Source: Marinobacter lipolyticus SM19 | Lineage (GTDB): Bacteria; Pseudomonadota; Gammaproteobacteria; Pseudomonadales; Oleiphilaceae | Assembly: GCF_000397065.2 (NCBI RefSeq) | Contig: NZ_KE007306.1 | Location: forward strand, 763,164 to 827,163 | Length of the DNA stretch: 64,000 nt | Direction: 5' to 3' | Part shown: one piece after another, positions 37,339 through 46,396 of the stretch | Layout: each line of letters opens with the position of its first letter | How positions within the stretch are numbered: position 1 is the stretch's first letter | Program-made: the position numbers and the translations under genes | Notes under the pieces: generated by a model | Told to the model about the DNA's origin: nothing | The model's input: the letters and a program-made list of their open reading frames with translations, nothing else | Databases searched by the model: none

Positions 37339-37488
37339 ATGACGGACACTGACCGGGTCATGCTTTCCGGAAGCGCGGCCATGCTGAAAGACCTGTCCGC
37401 CATGCTCGACAGTCTTGGGTTCAAAGCCTCGCGCCATCAAGGGGAGCCTGGCGACTACGTCATTGAACGCACGTTCGTGGAACAATAA
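37339..37488 (+). CDS. Small hypothetical protein, 49 residues
   Basis: ATG at 37339 follows an almost ideal ribosome site (ACGGAGG at 37324-37330). The 49-residue product (MTDTDRVMLSGSAAML...VIERTFVEQ) is an acidic, helix-plus-strand-like peptide with no signal or membrane segment. It is divergent from the tandem HAD gene and convergent with the universal stress protein gene. Not recognised; accepted on the strength of the ribosome site and codon pattern. Confidence 0.55.
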   Translation: MTDTDRVMLSGSAAMLKDLSAMLDSLGFKASRHQGEPGDYVIERTFVEQ

Positions 37489-37509
37489 CCTCGGACACCA
37501 TTCGCTCTT

Positions 37510-37971
37510 CTAATCGCTGTCTTCACTTGCCTCCGGCTCGGTTTTTCCCAGTGCTGGCAACACCAGTACCGGGCACGGTGCATTCACCGAAACATACTCC
37601 ACAGTCGCCCGGCGCAGAGGCCAGTGCCCACTGCTGCCACGGGATACCAGTAGCATAAGATCGGCACAAAGCTGGCCCGCAAGGCCCACCAGCCTCTCAC
37701 CGGCGTTGCCTGCCACCACATGCAGGGTCGCATTGCGGTTCAAAGGCAGATACTTGCGCACGAGGAGATCCAGCGTTTCCCTGACTTTTGCTTCTTTCTC
37801 TTCTGGCGCCTGTTCCGCTACATGAGGGAAGAACCCGCCACCACCGGGACTGAAAACACTGGCAAGGTGGAGCTCACCATCCTCGGCTAGCAGATCCATG
37901 GACGCTTCCAGGGCCCGCTTGCCCTCACCGTCGTCTTCCGGATCAATGGCGATCAACAGTTTCTGATACAT
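37510..37971 (-). CDS. Universal stress protein (UspA family)
   Basis: A 153-residue Usp-domain protein opening MYQKLLIAIDPEDDGEGKRAL and closing with the strand 'VNAPCPVLVLPAL'. The segment between (LMLLVSRGSSGHWPLRRATVEYV) carries the G-x2-G-x9-G(S/T)-like phosphate loop only in altered form, so ATP binding is uncertain. It begins inside the end of the BCCT gene (29-bp overlap) with an AGGAGAG ribosome site, so the two are co-expressed. Usp proteins fused or paired with transporters often tune them. Confidence 0.87.
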   Translation of the reverse strand: MYQKLLIAIDPEDDGEGKRALEASMDLLAEDGELHLASVFSPGGGGFFPHVAEQAPEEKEAKVRETLDLLVRKYLPLNRNATLHVVAGNAGERLVGLAGQLCADLMLLVSRGSSGHWPLRRATVEYVSVNAPCPVLVLPALGKTEPEASEDSD

Positions 37972-39562
37972 AATCGCTCTCCTGTGTCGTTTCGGAGATG
38001 GCTTCCACCTCCGGGAAGGCTCTTCCCTGAACCAGTTCGTTCATGCTGTATCCCCGATAGTCCGCCCTGAGTGCCCGGAAAAGTGCGACCGCCATGAAAA
38101 TCAGCAAAATACAGAAGGGCAGACCCAGGGAGGTAATGACATTCTGCAGCGCATCCAGCCCACCCGCTAACAGCAAAGTAGCTGCGATAACCCCCTGGGC
38201 TGCGGCCCAGAAAATCCGCTGGCGCACGAGCGAAGGCTGATCTTCCCGACGGGTCAACATATCGATCACCAGGGAGGCCGAATCCGAAGAAGTGGTAAAG
38301 AAGATGACGATGATGACCACACTCAGGGCCGACGCCACTTCAGCCAGCGGGAAGGCTTCCAGAAAAGCAAAGATCGCCACGGAGGGGTCCTGCTGAACCT
38401 GTTCGGCCAGGGCTACCTGTCCATTCATCTCGACCTGGATAGCAGATAACCCGAAGACCCCGAACCACACCAGAGTGAACGCCGTGGGCGCAAACAGAAC
38501 TCCCGCAACGAACTCACGGATGGTGCGCCCCCGGGAAATCCGGGCGATGAAGATCCCCACATAAGGAGCCCATGAAATGGTCCAGGCCCAGTAGAACAGG
38601 GTCCACTGCCGCTGCCAGTCGGATTCCCTGAAAGTTTCGGTCCAGAACGCCAGCCAGGGCAACGCGTCGAAATAGTCGCCCACACTCTGAACCAGACCTT
38701 CGGCAATAAACACGGTGGGGCCAACGGAGAGCACAAATGCGAGCAACGCCATGGCCAGTATGATGTTGAGCTGCGATAGCCGACGCACGCCCTTGTCCAG
38801 ACCAAGGGCAACCGAGGTAGCGGCGATACTGGTAATGATTGTGATCAGAATCACCTGAATCACACCGGTGGAAGGTACACCGAACAGAAAGTTCAGGCCG
38901 CTGTTCAACTGCAGCGTCCCCAGGCCCAATGAGGTAGCCACGCCAAACAGGGTTCCCAGGACGGCAATCACGTCGACTGCCCAGCCCCAGGGCCCGAACG
39001 CCCTATCCCCGAGAATTGGATAAAACAGACTGCTAATACGCATGGGCAGGTTGTGCCGGTAGGCAAAGTAACCGATGGCCAGCCCTGGCAGGGCAAAGAT
39101 GGTCCAGGTGTGCAGGCCGAAATGGTATAGCGCCACTGTCATGGCGTCGCTGGCAGCCCTTTCCGACCCCGGCCGCACCCCCTCAAAAGGTGGGTTGGCG
39201 AAGTGGGAAATTGGTTCCGCCACCCCCCAGAACATCAGGATGGTTCCAATGCCGGCGGCAAACAACATGGTGAACCAGGTCAGGTTGGAATAATCAGGGC
39301 GGCTGTCATCGGATCCCAGACGAATGGCGCCATAGCGGCTGACTGCCAGGCCAAGCAGAAACACCAATAGAGAGGTAACCGCAAGAATGTAGAACCAGCC
39401 CAGGTTTCGAGCCACCCAACCCGTGAGCAGGCCAAAACTGTCAGCGACGGTCTGGTCAAAAGGGACAGCCAGAGCAACAAACAGCGTTGCCACCCCGGCA
39501 GAGGTGAAAAACACCCCGGGTATGGTCTGCAGCCCCAATCGGCGTTGCAGCCGTTCCAGCAC
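37943..39562 (-). CDS. BCCT family betaine/carnitine/choline transporter
   Basis: A 539-residue secondary transporter with twelve membrane helices. The family signature appears as 'FYWAWTISWAPYVGIFIARISRGRT' read across 325-350, with tryptophan-rich substrate box, and MGGW-region equivalents 'GWAVDVIAVLGTLFGVATSLGLG'. It takes up compatible solutes such as glycine betaine or choline with sodium or protons. The start is GTG at 39562 with GGAGG six bases away. It is followed by usp with overlap. Substrate not fixed by sequence; a marine salt-stress role is likely. Confidence 0.92.
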   Translation of the reverse strand: MLERLQRRLGLQTIPGVFFTSAGVATLFVALAVPFDQTVADSFGLLTGWVARNLGWFYILAVTSLLVFLLGLAVSRYGAIRLGSDDSRPDYSNLTWFTMLFAAGIGTILMFWGVAEPISHFANPPFEGVRPGSERAASDAMTVALYHFGLHTWTIFALPGLAIGYFAYRHNLPMRISSLFYPILGDRAFGPWGWAVDVIAVLGTLFGVATSLGLGTLQLNSGLNFLFGVPSTGVIQVILITIITSIAATSVALGLDKGVRRLSQLNIILAMALLAFVLSVGPTVFIAEGLVQSVGDYFDALPWLAFWTETFRESDWQRQWTLFYWAWTISWAPYVGIFIARISRGRTIREFVAGVLFAPTAFTLVWFGVFGLSAIQVEMNGQVALAEQVQQDPSVAIFAFLEAFPLAEVASALSVVIIVIFFTTSSDSASLVIDMLTRREDQPSLVRQRIFWAAAQGVIAATLLLAGGLDALQNVITSLGLPFCILLIFMAVALFRALRADYRGYSMNELVQGRAFPEVEAISETTQESDYVSETVDRH

Positions 39563-39640
39563 ACGCGCCTCCGTTTCTTCAGGAACGATCCACGAAAGAC
39601 CCTACGCTACCACATGCGCCGAGGGGGTGCGGGACGGAGA

Positions 39641-40162
39641 TCAATTCCGGTTCAGTTGCCGCTGATGCTCCAGCATCTGCTCCATCATAAGCTGCATCTG
39701 GTTCATGCGATTCTCCATCATGTTCATACGTTCCTCATAACCCATCCCTGCACCAACAGAGCCTTTGCCCGGGGCGTTACCAGGCTGCTTTTTGCCCTGG
39801 TTATTACCCATCATGCCCTGATTGTTCATCATGCCCTGGCCGTTACCCATCATGCCCTGGTTATTCATCATGCCCTGACCCATTATGCCCGGCCCCATCA
39901 TGCCACCGCGCATCATACCCATGTGATCCTGCATGGATTCCATGTGCTGTTGCAGCAGCCGCTGACGCTCTTCCGGTGAGCCTGCATTGGGCATTTGCTG
40001 CATCATCCCCTGCATTTGCGACATGTTTTTCTGCATCTGCTGCATCTGTTCCTGGTTCATCATGCCACCGCGGGGCATCTGCCCGGTATTGCTCTGTGCA
40101 AGCACCAAAGCAGGCGCAGCCATCAGAACGGAGCACGCCACCAAAAGCGTAAATCTGTTCAT
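39641..40162 (-). CDS. Periplasmic methionine-rich protein, probably copper-related
   Basis: A 173-residue exported protein. The start at 40162 has GAGGAGG before it, and the signal peptide (about 1-22) ends VLAQ. The mature chain is extraordinarily rich in Met, Gln and Asn, with repeats such as GMMNNQGMMGN and MMRGGMMGPG, and ends in a Met-rich amphipathic helix. Met clusters bind Cu(I) in CopK, PcoE and CusF-like proteins. Its position at the far end of the copper cluster fits a metal-binding role. The family is not recognised; function is inferred from composition and place. Confidence 0.6.
   Translation of the reverse strand: MNRFTLLVACSVLMAAPALVLAQSNTGQMPRGGMMNQEQMQQMQKNMSQMQGMMQQMPNAGSPEERQRLLQQHMESMQDHMGMMRGGMMGPGIMGQGMMNNQGMMGNGQGMMNNQGMMGNNQGKKQPGNAPGKGSVGAGMGYEERMNMMENRMNQMQLMMEQMLEHQRQLNRN
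39804..39881 (-). repeat. Two 39-bp tandem repeats in the Met-rich gene
   Basis: Two copies of a 39-bp unit beginning TTACCCATCATGCCCTG (39804-39842 and 39843-39881, plus strand text) encode the repeated GMMNNQGMMGN segments. They differ at only a few bases, which indicates recent duplication and likely length variation between strains. Confidence 0.75.
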
Positions 40163-40374
40163 GAGATCCTCCTCAACATTCGAATAAATGTCTGCGTTAC
40201 TCTCAGTAAAGTTCATGAAACTGAATTCAGGCTGAAAAGTGATCTTGCAGCGAGGTTAAATCAACGCCTCTTGATCTGAATCATGGAGCAGCGCAACAAG
40301 GTGCTCCTGGGTATTGCGGTGACCACGAGCGCCACTGCTCCCATGTAAGAATAGCCAGGAGAGCAAACAGGCCG

Positions 40375-40833
40375 TCAGAGATCTTCCATCCGGCCAATCT
40401 GATGGGCCAGACGCATGGATTCGTTTTTCTCCATGGTTAAGAGCGACTCCAACAGCTCTTTTGCTTCGGGAATCACGGCTATTCCAATCAATGTTTTATA
40501 GAGATCGATAATCTGATCATGAAAGTCGAAAACCTCATGGCAGATGCATTCAAAATCAAGTTTCTCGTATGGCTTTTCGCAGGTTCTGTGGGTTTTGACA
40601 GGGTTGTGTGAGAGGTAGTCGTAAACCCTGGTGTCCATGGCCTTTGCATCTCCCTGATTCTCGAACTCTGTGACAATCTGGGCCAGCTCAGCTTCGTGGG
40701 AGGCGAGGTAATCAAGCAAAGCTCTCGCCCTCTCCTCCTCATGCAGTGTTGCGCAATGTCCAAGACACCGCGCAAGATGCTGGTGCAAGTCCCGGGTCCA
40801 GTCGATCAGTTCACCGAATGTCTTGATCTCCAT
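40375..40833 (-). CDS. Hypothetical all-helical protein in the copper cluster
   Basis: A 152-residue cytoplasmic protein (start ATG 40833 with AGAGGAAA). It is predicted largely helical, with His, Glu and Cys spaced along the helices: HQHLARCLGHC, SHEAELAQIVTEFE, FECICHEVFDFHDQ and a final HQIGRMEDL. This looks like a ferritin- or hemerythrin-type four-helix bundle, but no canonical ExxH or HxxxE set is decisive. It lies 58 bp past the end of the P-type ATPase gene, on the same strand, so it probably shares the copper operon. No family name could be given. Confidence 0.6.
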   Translation of the reverse strand: MEIKTFGELIDWTRDLHQHLARCLGHCATLHEEERARALLDYLASHEAELAQIVTEFENQGDAKAMDTRVYDYLSHNPVKTHRTCEKPYEKLDFECICHEVFDFHDQIIDLYKTLIGIAVIPEAKELLESLLTMEKNESMRLAHQIGRMEDL

Positions 40834-40891
40834 ACTGTCATTTCCTCTTTCCGCGCCCACGGTGTATGAACACCGGCTTCAATATAGAAGT

Positions 40892-42856
40892 CTAGTTGTT
40901 ATCCCCGAGTTTGATCACCCTCAATCTCAGCGCATTCACAATCACGCTGACCGAGGAAAGGGACATGGCGGCCGCCGCAAAAATAGGAGACAGCAGTATG
41001 CCGAAAAACGGATACAGGACACCCGCTGCAATGGGAACGCCGGCAGAGTTGTATACAAAGGCAAAAAACAGGTTCTGCCGGATATTGCGCATGGTCCCGA
41101 GCGACAACCGCCGTGCTTCCACAATCCCCATCAGATCGCCTCGCAACAGGGTGATACCGGCGCTTTCGATGGCCACATCAGTGCCGGTACCCATGGCCAC
41201 TCCCACATCGGCGGTCGCCAGGGCGGGCGCATCATTCACGCCGTCGCCGGCCATGACCACAATACGACCCTCGTCTTTCAGGCGTTGAACAATCTTGCCC
41301 TTGTCTTCCGGCAGGACTTCCGCCTCAACTTCATCGATATGAAGCTTGCGGGCAACCGCCTCGGCCGAGGTGCGGTTGTCACCGGTCAGCATCACTACCC
41401 GGATGCCATCTTTCTGCAGGGCTGAAATGGCAGCTTCGGTGGTTTCCTTCACCGGGTCGGCGATGGCGAGCAAGCCGGCCACTTTGCCGTCGAAGGCTGC
41501 AAAAATAACGGTGGCCCCATCCCTTCTGAGCTGGTCGGCCTCAGATTCAAAATCCGAGGTTTCGACGCCTTCGGCTTCCATCAGCAAACGATTGCCAATC
41601 AGTACCTGCTGCCCCTCAATCTTGCCCGTCACACCTTTGCCGTTCGGGGAATCGAAGCCTTCGGCGTCCGGCAGTTGCAAGTCCATCGTTTTGGCCTTGT
41701 CGAGAATGGCGTGGGCCAGCGGATGCTCACTGCCTTTTTCCAGGCCGCCGGCAAATCGCATCAGATCCTCCTCACTGAACCCCTCGGCGGTAACCAACTG
41801 TGTTACCTGGGGCTTGCCTTCGGTCAGTGTGCCGGTTTTGTCCACCACGACCGTGTCCACCTTCTCCATCCGCTCCAGAGCTTCCGCATCGCGGATCAGC
41901 ACACTGCGCTGGGCACTGGCCACCATCTGCACAATCTGGGACAGCATGGTATCCCGGCCAACCTTATCGGCCCGCATGATAAAGCTACCCTGCTGATTGA
42001 TGCTGCCACCAATCACCTGGTCGCCAGATTTTTTACTAACCGCCAGGGGCTCGCCGGTCACCATGGACTCATCCACATTGGAGTTGCCTTCAAGCACCTC
42101 GCCGTCCAGTGGCACCTTGTCCCCGGGGCGAACCCGCAGGCGGTCGCCAACCTTCACCTGGTCCAGCGACACATCGGACTCGCCGCTCTCATCGTCCAGC
42201 TTCCGCGCCGTCGCGGGAGCCAGATCAAGCAAGGCTTTGATGGCACCGGAGGTTTTCTCTCGCGCTCGCAGCTCCAGCACCTGCCCCAGCAACACGAGCA
42301 CCACAATGATGGCTGCGGCCTCGAAATACACCGCCACCGAGCCATCATCCTGCCGGAAAGCCGTCGGGAAAACCTGCGGCGCCAGAGTCGCCACCAGGCT
42401 GTAAACCAACGCCACACCGGTACCGATGGAAATCAGTGTGAACATATTCAGGTTACGACTGACCACGGACTTCCAGCCCCGGACAAAGAAGGGCCAGCCA
42501 CACCAGAGGACAACCGGCGTTGCCAGCACCAACTGAATCCAGTTGGACATTTGCCGCGCGACAATGTGATCAAGCCCGGTCAGGTGCCCACCCATTTCGA
42601 GCACCAGTACCGGCAAGGTCAGAATCAGTCCGATCCAGAATCGGCGGGTCATATCCCTGAGCTCTTCGGAGGGCCCTTCTTCCAGGCTCACTTCCTCTGG
42701 CTCCAGGGCCATACCGCAGATAGGACAATCCCCGGGGCCCTGCTGTCGAATTTCCGGATGCATGGGGCACGTGTACATGGTGCCAGGTGCTACCGGTTCT
42801 TCCCGTTTCTGGTGGCCGTGATGATCATGGTGGTGGGCGTGTATATGCTCAGCCAT
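40892..42856 (-). CDS. Heavy-metal (copper) P-type ATPase with internal deletion of the CPC region
   Basis: A 654-residue P1B-type ATPase. The N-terminus is His-rich ([10 protein letters not shown]) and carries a heavy-metal-binding motif YTCPMHPEI with CPICGMAL (29-51). Motif TGEP (267-270) and the phosphorylation site DKTGT (Asp339) are intact, as are the last two helices ([27 protein letters not shown]). But residues ASAQRS (313-318) run directly into [10 protein letters not shown]. Relatives have about 80 residues here, comprising two membrane helices and the metal-binding CPC. Reading frame is kept. Transport should be lost unless this is an assembly or strain-specific artefact. It overlaps the small membrane protein gene by 8 bp. 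Confidence 0.9.
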   Translation of the reverse strand: MAEHIHAHHHDHHGHQKREEPVAPGTMYTCPMHPEIRQQGPGDCPICGMALEPEEVSLEEGPSEELRDMTRRFWIGLILTLPVLVLEMGGHLTGLDHIVARQMSNWIQLVLATPVVLWCGWPFFVRGWKSVVSRNLNMFTLISIGTGVALVYSLVATLAPQVFPTAFRQDDGSVAVYFEAAAIIVVLVLLGQVLELRAREKTSGAIKALLDLAPATARKLDDESGESDVSLDQVKVGDRLRVRPGDKVPLDGEVLEGNSNVDESMVTGEPLAVSKKSGDQVIGGSINQQGSFIMRADKVGRDTMLSQIVQMVASAQRSVLIRDAEALERMEKVDTVVVDKTGTLTEGKPQVTQLVTAEGFSEEDLMRFAGGLEKGSEHPLAHAILDKAKTMDLQLPDAEGFDSPNGKGVTGKIEGQQVLIGNRLLMEAEGVETSDFESEADQLRRDGATVIFAAFDGKVAGLLAIADPVKETTEAAISALQKDGIRVVMLTGDNRTSAEAVARKLHIDEVEAEVLPEDKGKIVQRLKDEGRIVVMAGDGVNDAPALATADVGVAMGTGTDVAIESAGITLLRGDLMGIVEARRLSLGTMRNIRQNLFFAFVYNSAGVPIAAGVLYPFFGILLSPIFAAAAMSLSSVSVIVNALRLRVIKLGDNN

Positions 42857-43076
42857 TACGGTATCCGGTTTTGTCTGCCGGCCAATCCGTAAAAGCAATA
42901 AAGTAGAGTAGAAATAGATTAATGACCGGAATCAGTATCAGGAGGCCCATCCAGCCTGGATACCCGGTACGCTGGCATATGCGCCAGGCCGGAATGACAA
43001 CGACGATGGCGATCACCAGCATCCACAGCCAGTGCCCTGCCCACATGGTGTTACCAAACATGTTATTTCCCATCAT
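42849..43076 (-). CDS. Small membrane protein, 75 residues
   Basis: Two hydrophobic helices (about 13-32 and 41-62), with a Met/Asn-rich N-terminus ([12 protein letters not shown]) and the motif [11 protein letters not shown] between them, as in widespread small DUF-type membrane proteins. Its stop overlaps the ATPase start codon region by 8 bp, so the two are translationally coupled. A role in copper handling is inferred only from place and from the Met-rich start. Confidence 0.65.
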   Translation of the reverse strand: MMGNNMFGNTMWAGHWLWMLVIAIVVVIPAWRICQRTGYPGWMGLLILIPVINLFLLYFIAFTDWPADKTGYRNG

Positions 43077-43241
43077 GGTATGAGTCTCCGTTCCGAGGTG
43101 AAACTTCAGTGGTGATGGGCCCGGACACAGCCCAGCGCGGCAATCCGGGAAAGATCGAAAAGTGCCGTCAGAATGAGCCCCAGAACCTAAGTGTAGTCCA
43201 GCGTATGTTTCTGTTGACTCGCTTCAAATCAAAGAGCAATC

Positions 43242-43270
43242 ACGGGCCCAGGGAGACACCCAGGGCCCGT
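43242..43270 (-). terminator. Terminator-like hairpin after copB
   Basis: ACGGGCCC (43242-43249) and GGGCCCGT (43263-43270) form an 8-bp stem, with inner GGG/CCC pairing. It lies 10 bp beyond the copB stop on the minus strand and is followed there by a T-rich stretch. It probably separates the cupredoxin-copA-copB transcript from the ATPase group. Confidence 0.6.
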
Positions 43271-43280
43271 CAACGAAAGG

Positions 43281-44024
43281 TCAGAAGGAGATTCTGGCGC
43301 CGACCACGGCAAACCAGTCCTCGGTACTGCCACCGGCGTCCCTGGCCAGGTCCGCCGTATCACTGTATTTGCGCTCGTGAACAACGCCAACATACGGGGA
43401 GAAGGCGCGATCGATGAGGTCATAGCTCAGACGTACTCCCACCTCGGTGGAGTTCAGCCCTTGCCCGACACCAATCTCTTTGTCCTCGGAGAAGGCCACC
43501 AGGGTTTCGAAGGTAGCCGAGACAATCCAGTAATTGGTAATCAGCAATTCGTACTCCGCCTCAAAGTCCACTGACGCATCGCCCTCATCACTGACGTATA
43601 GATTGGTATCCACCTCAAACCAGTAAGGAGCCAGACCGGTCAACCCGAGCACCCCGAATACCCGGTCCGGCCCCTCCGGAGTATCGACACGGATACCTGC
43701 TTTGGCGTCCCAGAAGTCACTCACCGGTGTCTGGGCAACGAACTGGTTCTCCAGGGTTTCCCAGGCGTTGTGGGCTTCTTCCCATTCGCCCTCGAACAAC
43801 CAGAGGAATTTGAGTTCATCGGAGCCGTAGTATGCATCACCCTCGATAACCGCCAGTTCCTCATCTGAATCACTGTAGCGGTACTCGAACTTTTCGGCTG
43901 ACACGCCCCAGAAGGTCCTGGAAGTCTGGGTTTCCTTGCCGGCGTCTTCCTGGGCGATGGCTGGAGTAGCCAGTGCTGTCGCTGTCAGGGCAAGGCCACA
44001 CATGGATGCCGTCAACCGACTCAT
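43281..44024 (-). CDS. copB: Copper resistance protein B (outer membrane)
   Basis: A 247-residue exported protein with a signal peptide (about 1-24, ending PAIAQ). The mature chain matches CopB/PcoB: 'LWLFEGEW' and 'FWDAKAGIRVDTPEGPDR', 'VFGVLGLTGLAPYWFEVD', 'GLNSTEVGVRLSYD' and the end 'FSPYVGVVHERKYSDTAD...FAVVGARISF', an outer-membrane barrel ending in Phe. The N-terminal Met-rich domain found in many CopB proteins is missing here; only a short acidic stretch precedes the barrel. It starts by 4-bp overlap with copA, so both are in one operon with the cupredoxin. Confidence 0.93.
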   Translation of the reverse strand: MSRLTASMCGLALTATALATPAIAQEDAGKETQTSRTFWGVSAEKFEYRYSDSDEELAVIEGDAYYGSDELKFLWLFEGEWEEAHNAWETLENQFVAQTPVSDFWDAKAGIRVDTPEGPDRVFGVLGLTGLAPYWFEVDTNLYVSDEGDASVDFEAEYELLITNYWIVSATFETLVAFSEDKEIGVGQGLNSTEVGVRLSYDLIDRAFSPYVGVVHERKYSDTADLARDAGGSTEDWFAVVGARISF

Positions 44025-45736
44025 GATTCACCTCCCTGTTTGCCGCTCAGCTTGCCTTCGGCCACGGTACTGTCCGGACCACCCTCAACCACAATCTTGC
44101 GGAACATGCCGGAAGCCGCGTGGTACGAGAGGTGGCAATGAAAGGCCCATTCACCGGGTGCATCCACTTCGGTCTCCATGTAAACAGTAGTGGCCGGCGC
44201 CACACTGATCACATGTTTGAGGGGGTTCCACTTGCCTTCGCCCACCTCGAGGATGGACCACATGCCGTGCAGGTGCATCGGGTGGGTCATCATGGTCTCG
44301 TTGACAAACTTGAAGCGGACCCGCTCACCGTATTGCAGCACAATTGGATCGGCATCCTCGTATTTGGTGCCATTGATGCTCCATTCGTAGCGCTCCATAT
44401 TGCCGGTAAGGCGCAGTTCAATTTCACGGGTGGGTTCCCGGTCTTCATACAATGGTTTCTGGGCTTTCAGGTCCGAGTAGGACAGGAATTTGCCGCCATT
44501 GCTGGCAGTGGGAACCAGCCCGCTGCCCTTGGCATAGAAGGGATCTTCCGGAAGGGAGGCATCATCACCGTGGTCCATGCTGCCATGCCCCATGGCGCCG
44601 TGGTCCACTTCAGCGCCCATGGCCATATCACCGCTGTCCATGCCGGCCATGTCGTCTTCGTTCATGTCGCCATGATCCATCCCGCCATGATCCATGTGTC
44701 CGCCCATATCGGCCATAGTCAGCAGCGGCGCCTGTCTCAGTTCCGGCACCTCTGCTGTCATGCCGTCTTCCGGCGCAAGGGTGCCACGGGCATAGCCGGA
44801 GCGGCCCATGGATTCAGCGAAGATGGTGTAGGCTTCTTCATCCTTGATATGAACGATTACATCGTAGGTTTCCGCCACGCCGATGCGGAACTCATCCACA
44901 TTGACTGGCTGCACGTTGTTGCCATCGGCCTGCACCACCGTCATTTCCAGCCCGGGAATACGAATGTCGAAATAGGTCATGGCGGAGGAATTGATAAAGC
45001 GCAGGCGAACCCGCTCACCCGGTTTGAAAAGTCCGAGCCAGTTCTGTTCCGGGCCCTTGCCGTTGATCAGCCCGGTAAAGCCCTGCACATCCTCGATATC
45101 CGCTTTCATCATGCGCATATCACCCCACATCATCCGGTCCATCAGCGTCACCATAAAGCCTTTCTCAGCGGATTCGGAAAAGAAGTCGCCTACGGTCTGC
45201 TGTTGGCGATTGTAGTAATCCGCGGACATTTTCAGGTTACGCATGATGCGGTCACCAGAGTGGGGATGCTTGTCGGTAAGCTGCACCACATATTCCCGGT
45301 CATAGCGGAACGGCTCACGACCTTCGGGCTCAATAACAATCGCACCGTAGGCACCGTTGGGCTCCTGGAAACCGGAATGGCTATGGAACCAGTAGGTACC
45401 GTTCTGGACGACAGGGAACTTGTAGGTAAAAGTTTCTCCCGGCTTGATGCCGGGGAAGCTGATACCCGGCACACCATCCTGCTCAAAGGGCAGAATCAGG
45501 CCATGCCAGTGGATAGACGTCATTTCGTCCAGGTTATTGGTGACATTGATGGTCACCTCTTCCCCTTCCTGAAACCGCAATACCGGCCCGGGGGAAGCAC
45601 CGTTGTAGCCAATACCTTCCTTGACGAAATCCCCGGTATCAATCTGGACCCGGTCAACGGAAATATCGTACTCGCCAGCCAACAACGTCAACGGCAGCAG
45701 CCCGGCGAGGATGGTAAGAAGAAAACCCTTATTCAT
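44021..45736 (-). CDS. copA: Copper resistance multicopper oxidase
   Basis: A 571-residue periplasmic multicopper oxidase of the CopA/PcoA group. It has a short signal (about 1-20) without an obvious twin-arginine motif, unusual for this family. Copper ligands are in HWHG (76-79), WFHSHSG (116-122), HPMHLHG (485-491) and HCHLSYHAASGM (533-544). A Met/His/Asp-rich insert (about 345-400; MDHGGMDHGDM type) probably binds Cu(I). It oxidises Cu(I) to Cu(II). It is translationally coupled on both sides: 4-bp overlaps with the cupredoxin gene and with copB. Confidence 0.95.
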   Translation of the reverse strand: MNKGFLLTILAGLLPLTLLAGEYDISVDRVQIDTGDFVKEGIGYNGASPGPVLRFQEGEEVTINVTNNLDEMTSIHWHGLILPFEQDGVPGISFPGIKPGETFTYKFPVVQNGTYWFHSHSGFQEPNGAYGAIVIEPEGREPFRYDREYVVQLTDKHPHSGDRIMRNLKMSADYYNRQQQTVGDFFSESAEKGFMVTLMDRMMWGDMRMMKADIEDVQGFTGLINGKGPEQNWLGLFKPGERVRLRFINSSAMTYFDIRIPGLEMTVVQADGNNVQPVNVDEFRIGVAETYDVIVHIKDEEAYTIFAESMGRSGYARGTLAPEDGMTAEVPELRQAPLLTMADMGGHMDHGGMDHGDMNEDDMAGMDSGDMAMGAEVDHGAMGHGSMDHGDDASLPEDPFYAKGSGLVPTASNGGKFLSYSDLKAQKPLYEDREPTREIELRLTGNMERYEWSINGTKYEDADPIVLQYGERVRFKFVNETMMTHPMHLHGMWSILEVGEGKWNPLKHVISVAPATTVYMETEVDAPGEWAFHCHLSYHAASGMFRKIVVEGGPDSTVAEGKLSGKQGGES

Positions 45737-46329
45737 TGCACAGACTCACTGTCAGATTCCCCTTCCGCGCCATCTTTGGCCGCAACCGTTGAATCAATCT
45801 TGATGTCGCCGTACATGCCCGCCTGGTAGTGGCCAGGCACGTTGCAGGCAAACTCAAGATCGGTGGCGTTGGTGAATTTCCAGATGATCTCCCTGGACTC
45901 CCCCGGTTCCATCAATACGCTGTTGGGATCATCGTGCTTCATGGAATGGCCATTGCCCATGTCCATATTCATCATCTCGTGGTCAATGTGATCGCCCTTG
46001 AGCACGCCGTGTTCCACCATCATCTGCATTTCGTCCTGGTGGGCCTCGTGCATATCGGCGGTGCCAATGTTGAACTCGTGCACCAACCCGCCTTCATTTG
46101 TCACCTTGAAACGGATGGTTTCACCCCGCTGCACATGAATCGACTCCGGCTCGTAATAGTTGTCGCGCATGGTCACTTCAACCGTGCGGGACACGTTACC
46201 GGCATTGCCGGGCTCGCCTATGACATTGCCGCCGTGGTGCCCACCACCGTGACTTCCGGCTGCATGGGCACCTGAAGCAAATGCCAGAACCAGGGCTGGA
46301 AGCGCTGCAATCTTGAGTGTCGGATTCAT
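45733..46329 (-). CDS. Periplasmic cupredoxin
   Basis: A 198-residue exported blue-copper-type protein (signal to about residue 23, AHA). The type-1 copper ligands are H84, C162, H167 and M172 (VHEFN; FACNVPGHYQAGM). A long His/Met-rich insert (about 93-135) lies between them and could hold extra copper. The ATG at 46329 has GGAG upstream. It is the first gene of the minus-strand copper operon, followed with 4-bp overlap by copA. It probably exchanges electrons or copper with the multicopper oxidase. Confidence 0.9.
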   Translation of the reverse strand: MNPTLKIAALPALVLAFASGAHAAGSHGGGHHGGNVIGEPGNAGNVSRTVEVTMRDNYYEPESIHVQRGETIRFKVTNEGGLVHEFNIGTADMHEAHQDEMQMMVEHGVLKGDHIDHEMMNMDMGNGHSMKHDDPNSVLMEPGESREIIWKFTNATDLEFACNVPGHYQAGMYGDIKIDSTVAAKDGAEGESDSESVQ

Positions 46330-46396
46330 CGTTTTCTCCACGGAATAAAGTAATCGTTCAAATGTGAGCCCTACTTTGCCCTCGTAATCTGAATTC

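Noticed and set aside
41675..42892. 405-codon open frame on the plus strand
   Set aside because: Antisense to the copper ATPase gene, no recognisable domain and no ribosome site; GC-rich codon shadow.
44120..45829. 569-codon open frame on the plus strand
   Set aside because: Exact shadow of copA, a clear multicopper oxidase on the other strand; the antisense product is His-rich only because of the codon composition of the Met/His/Asp region.
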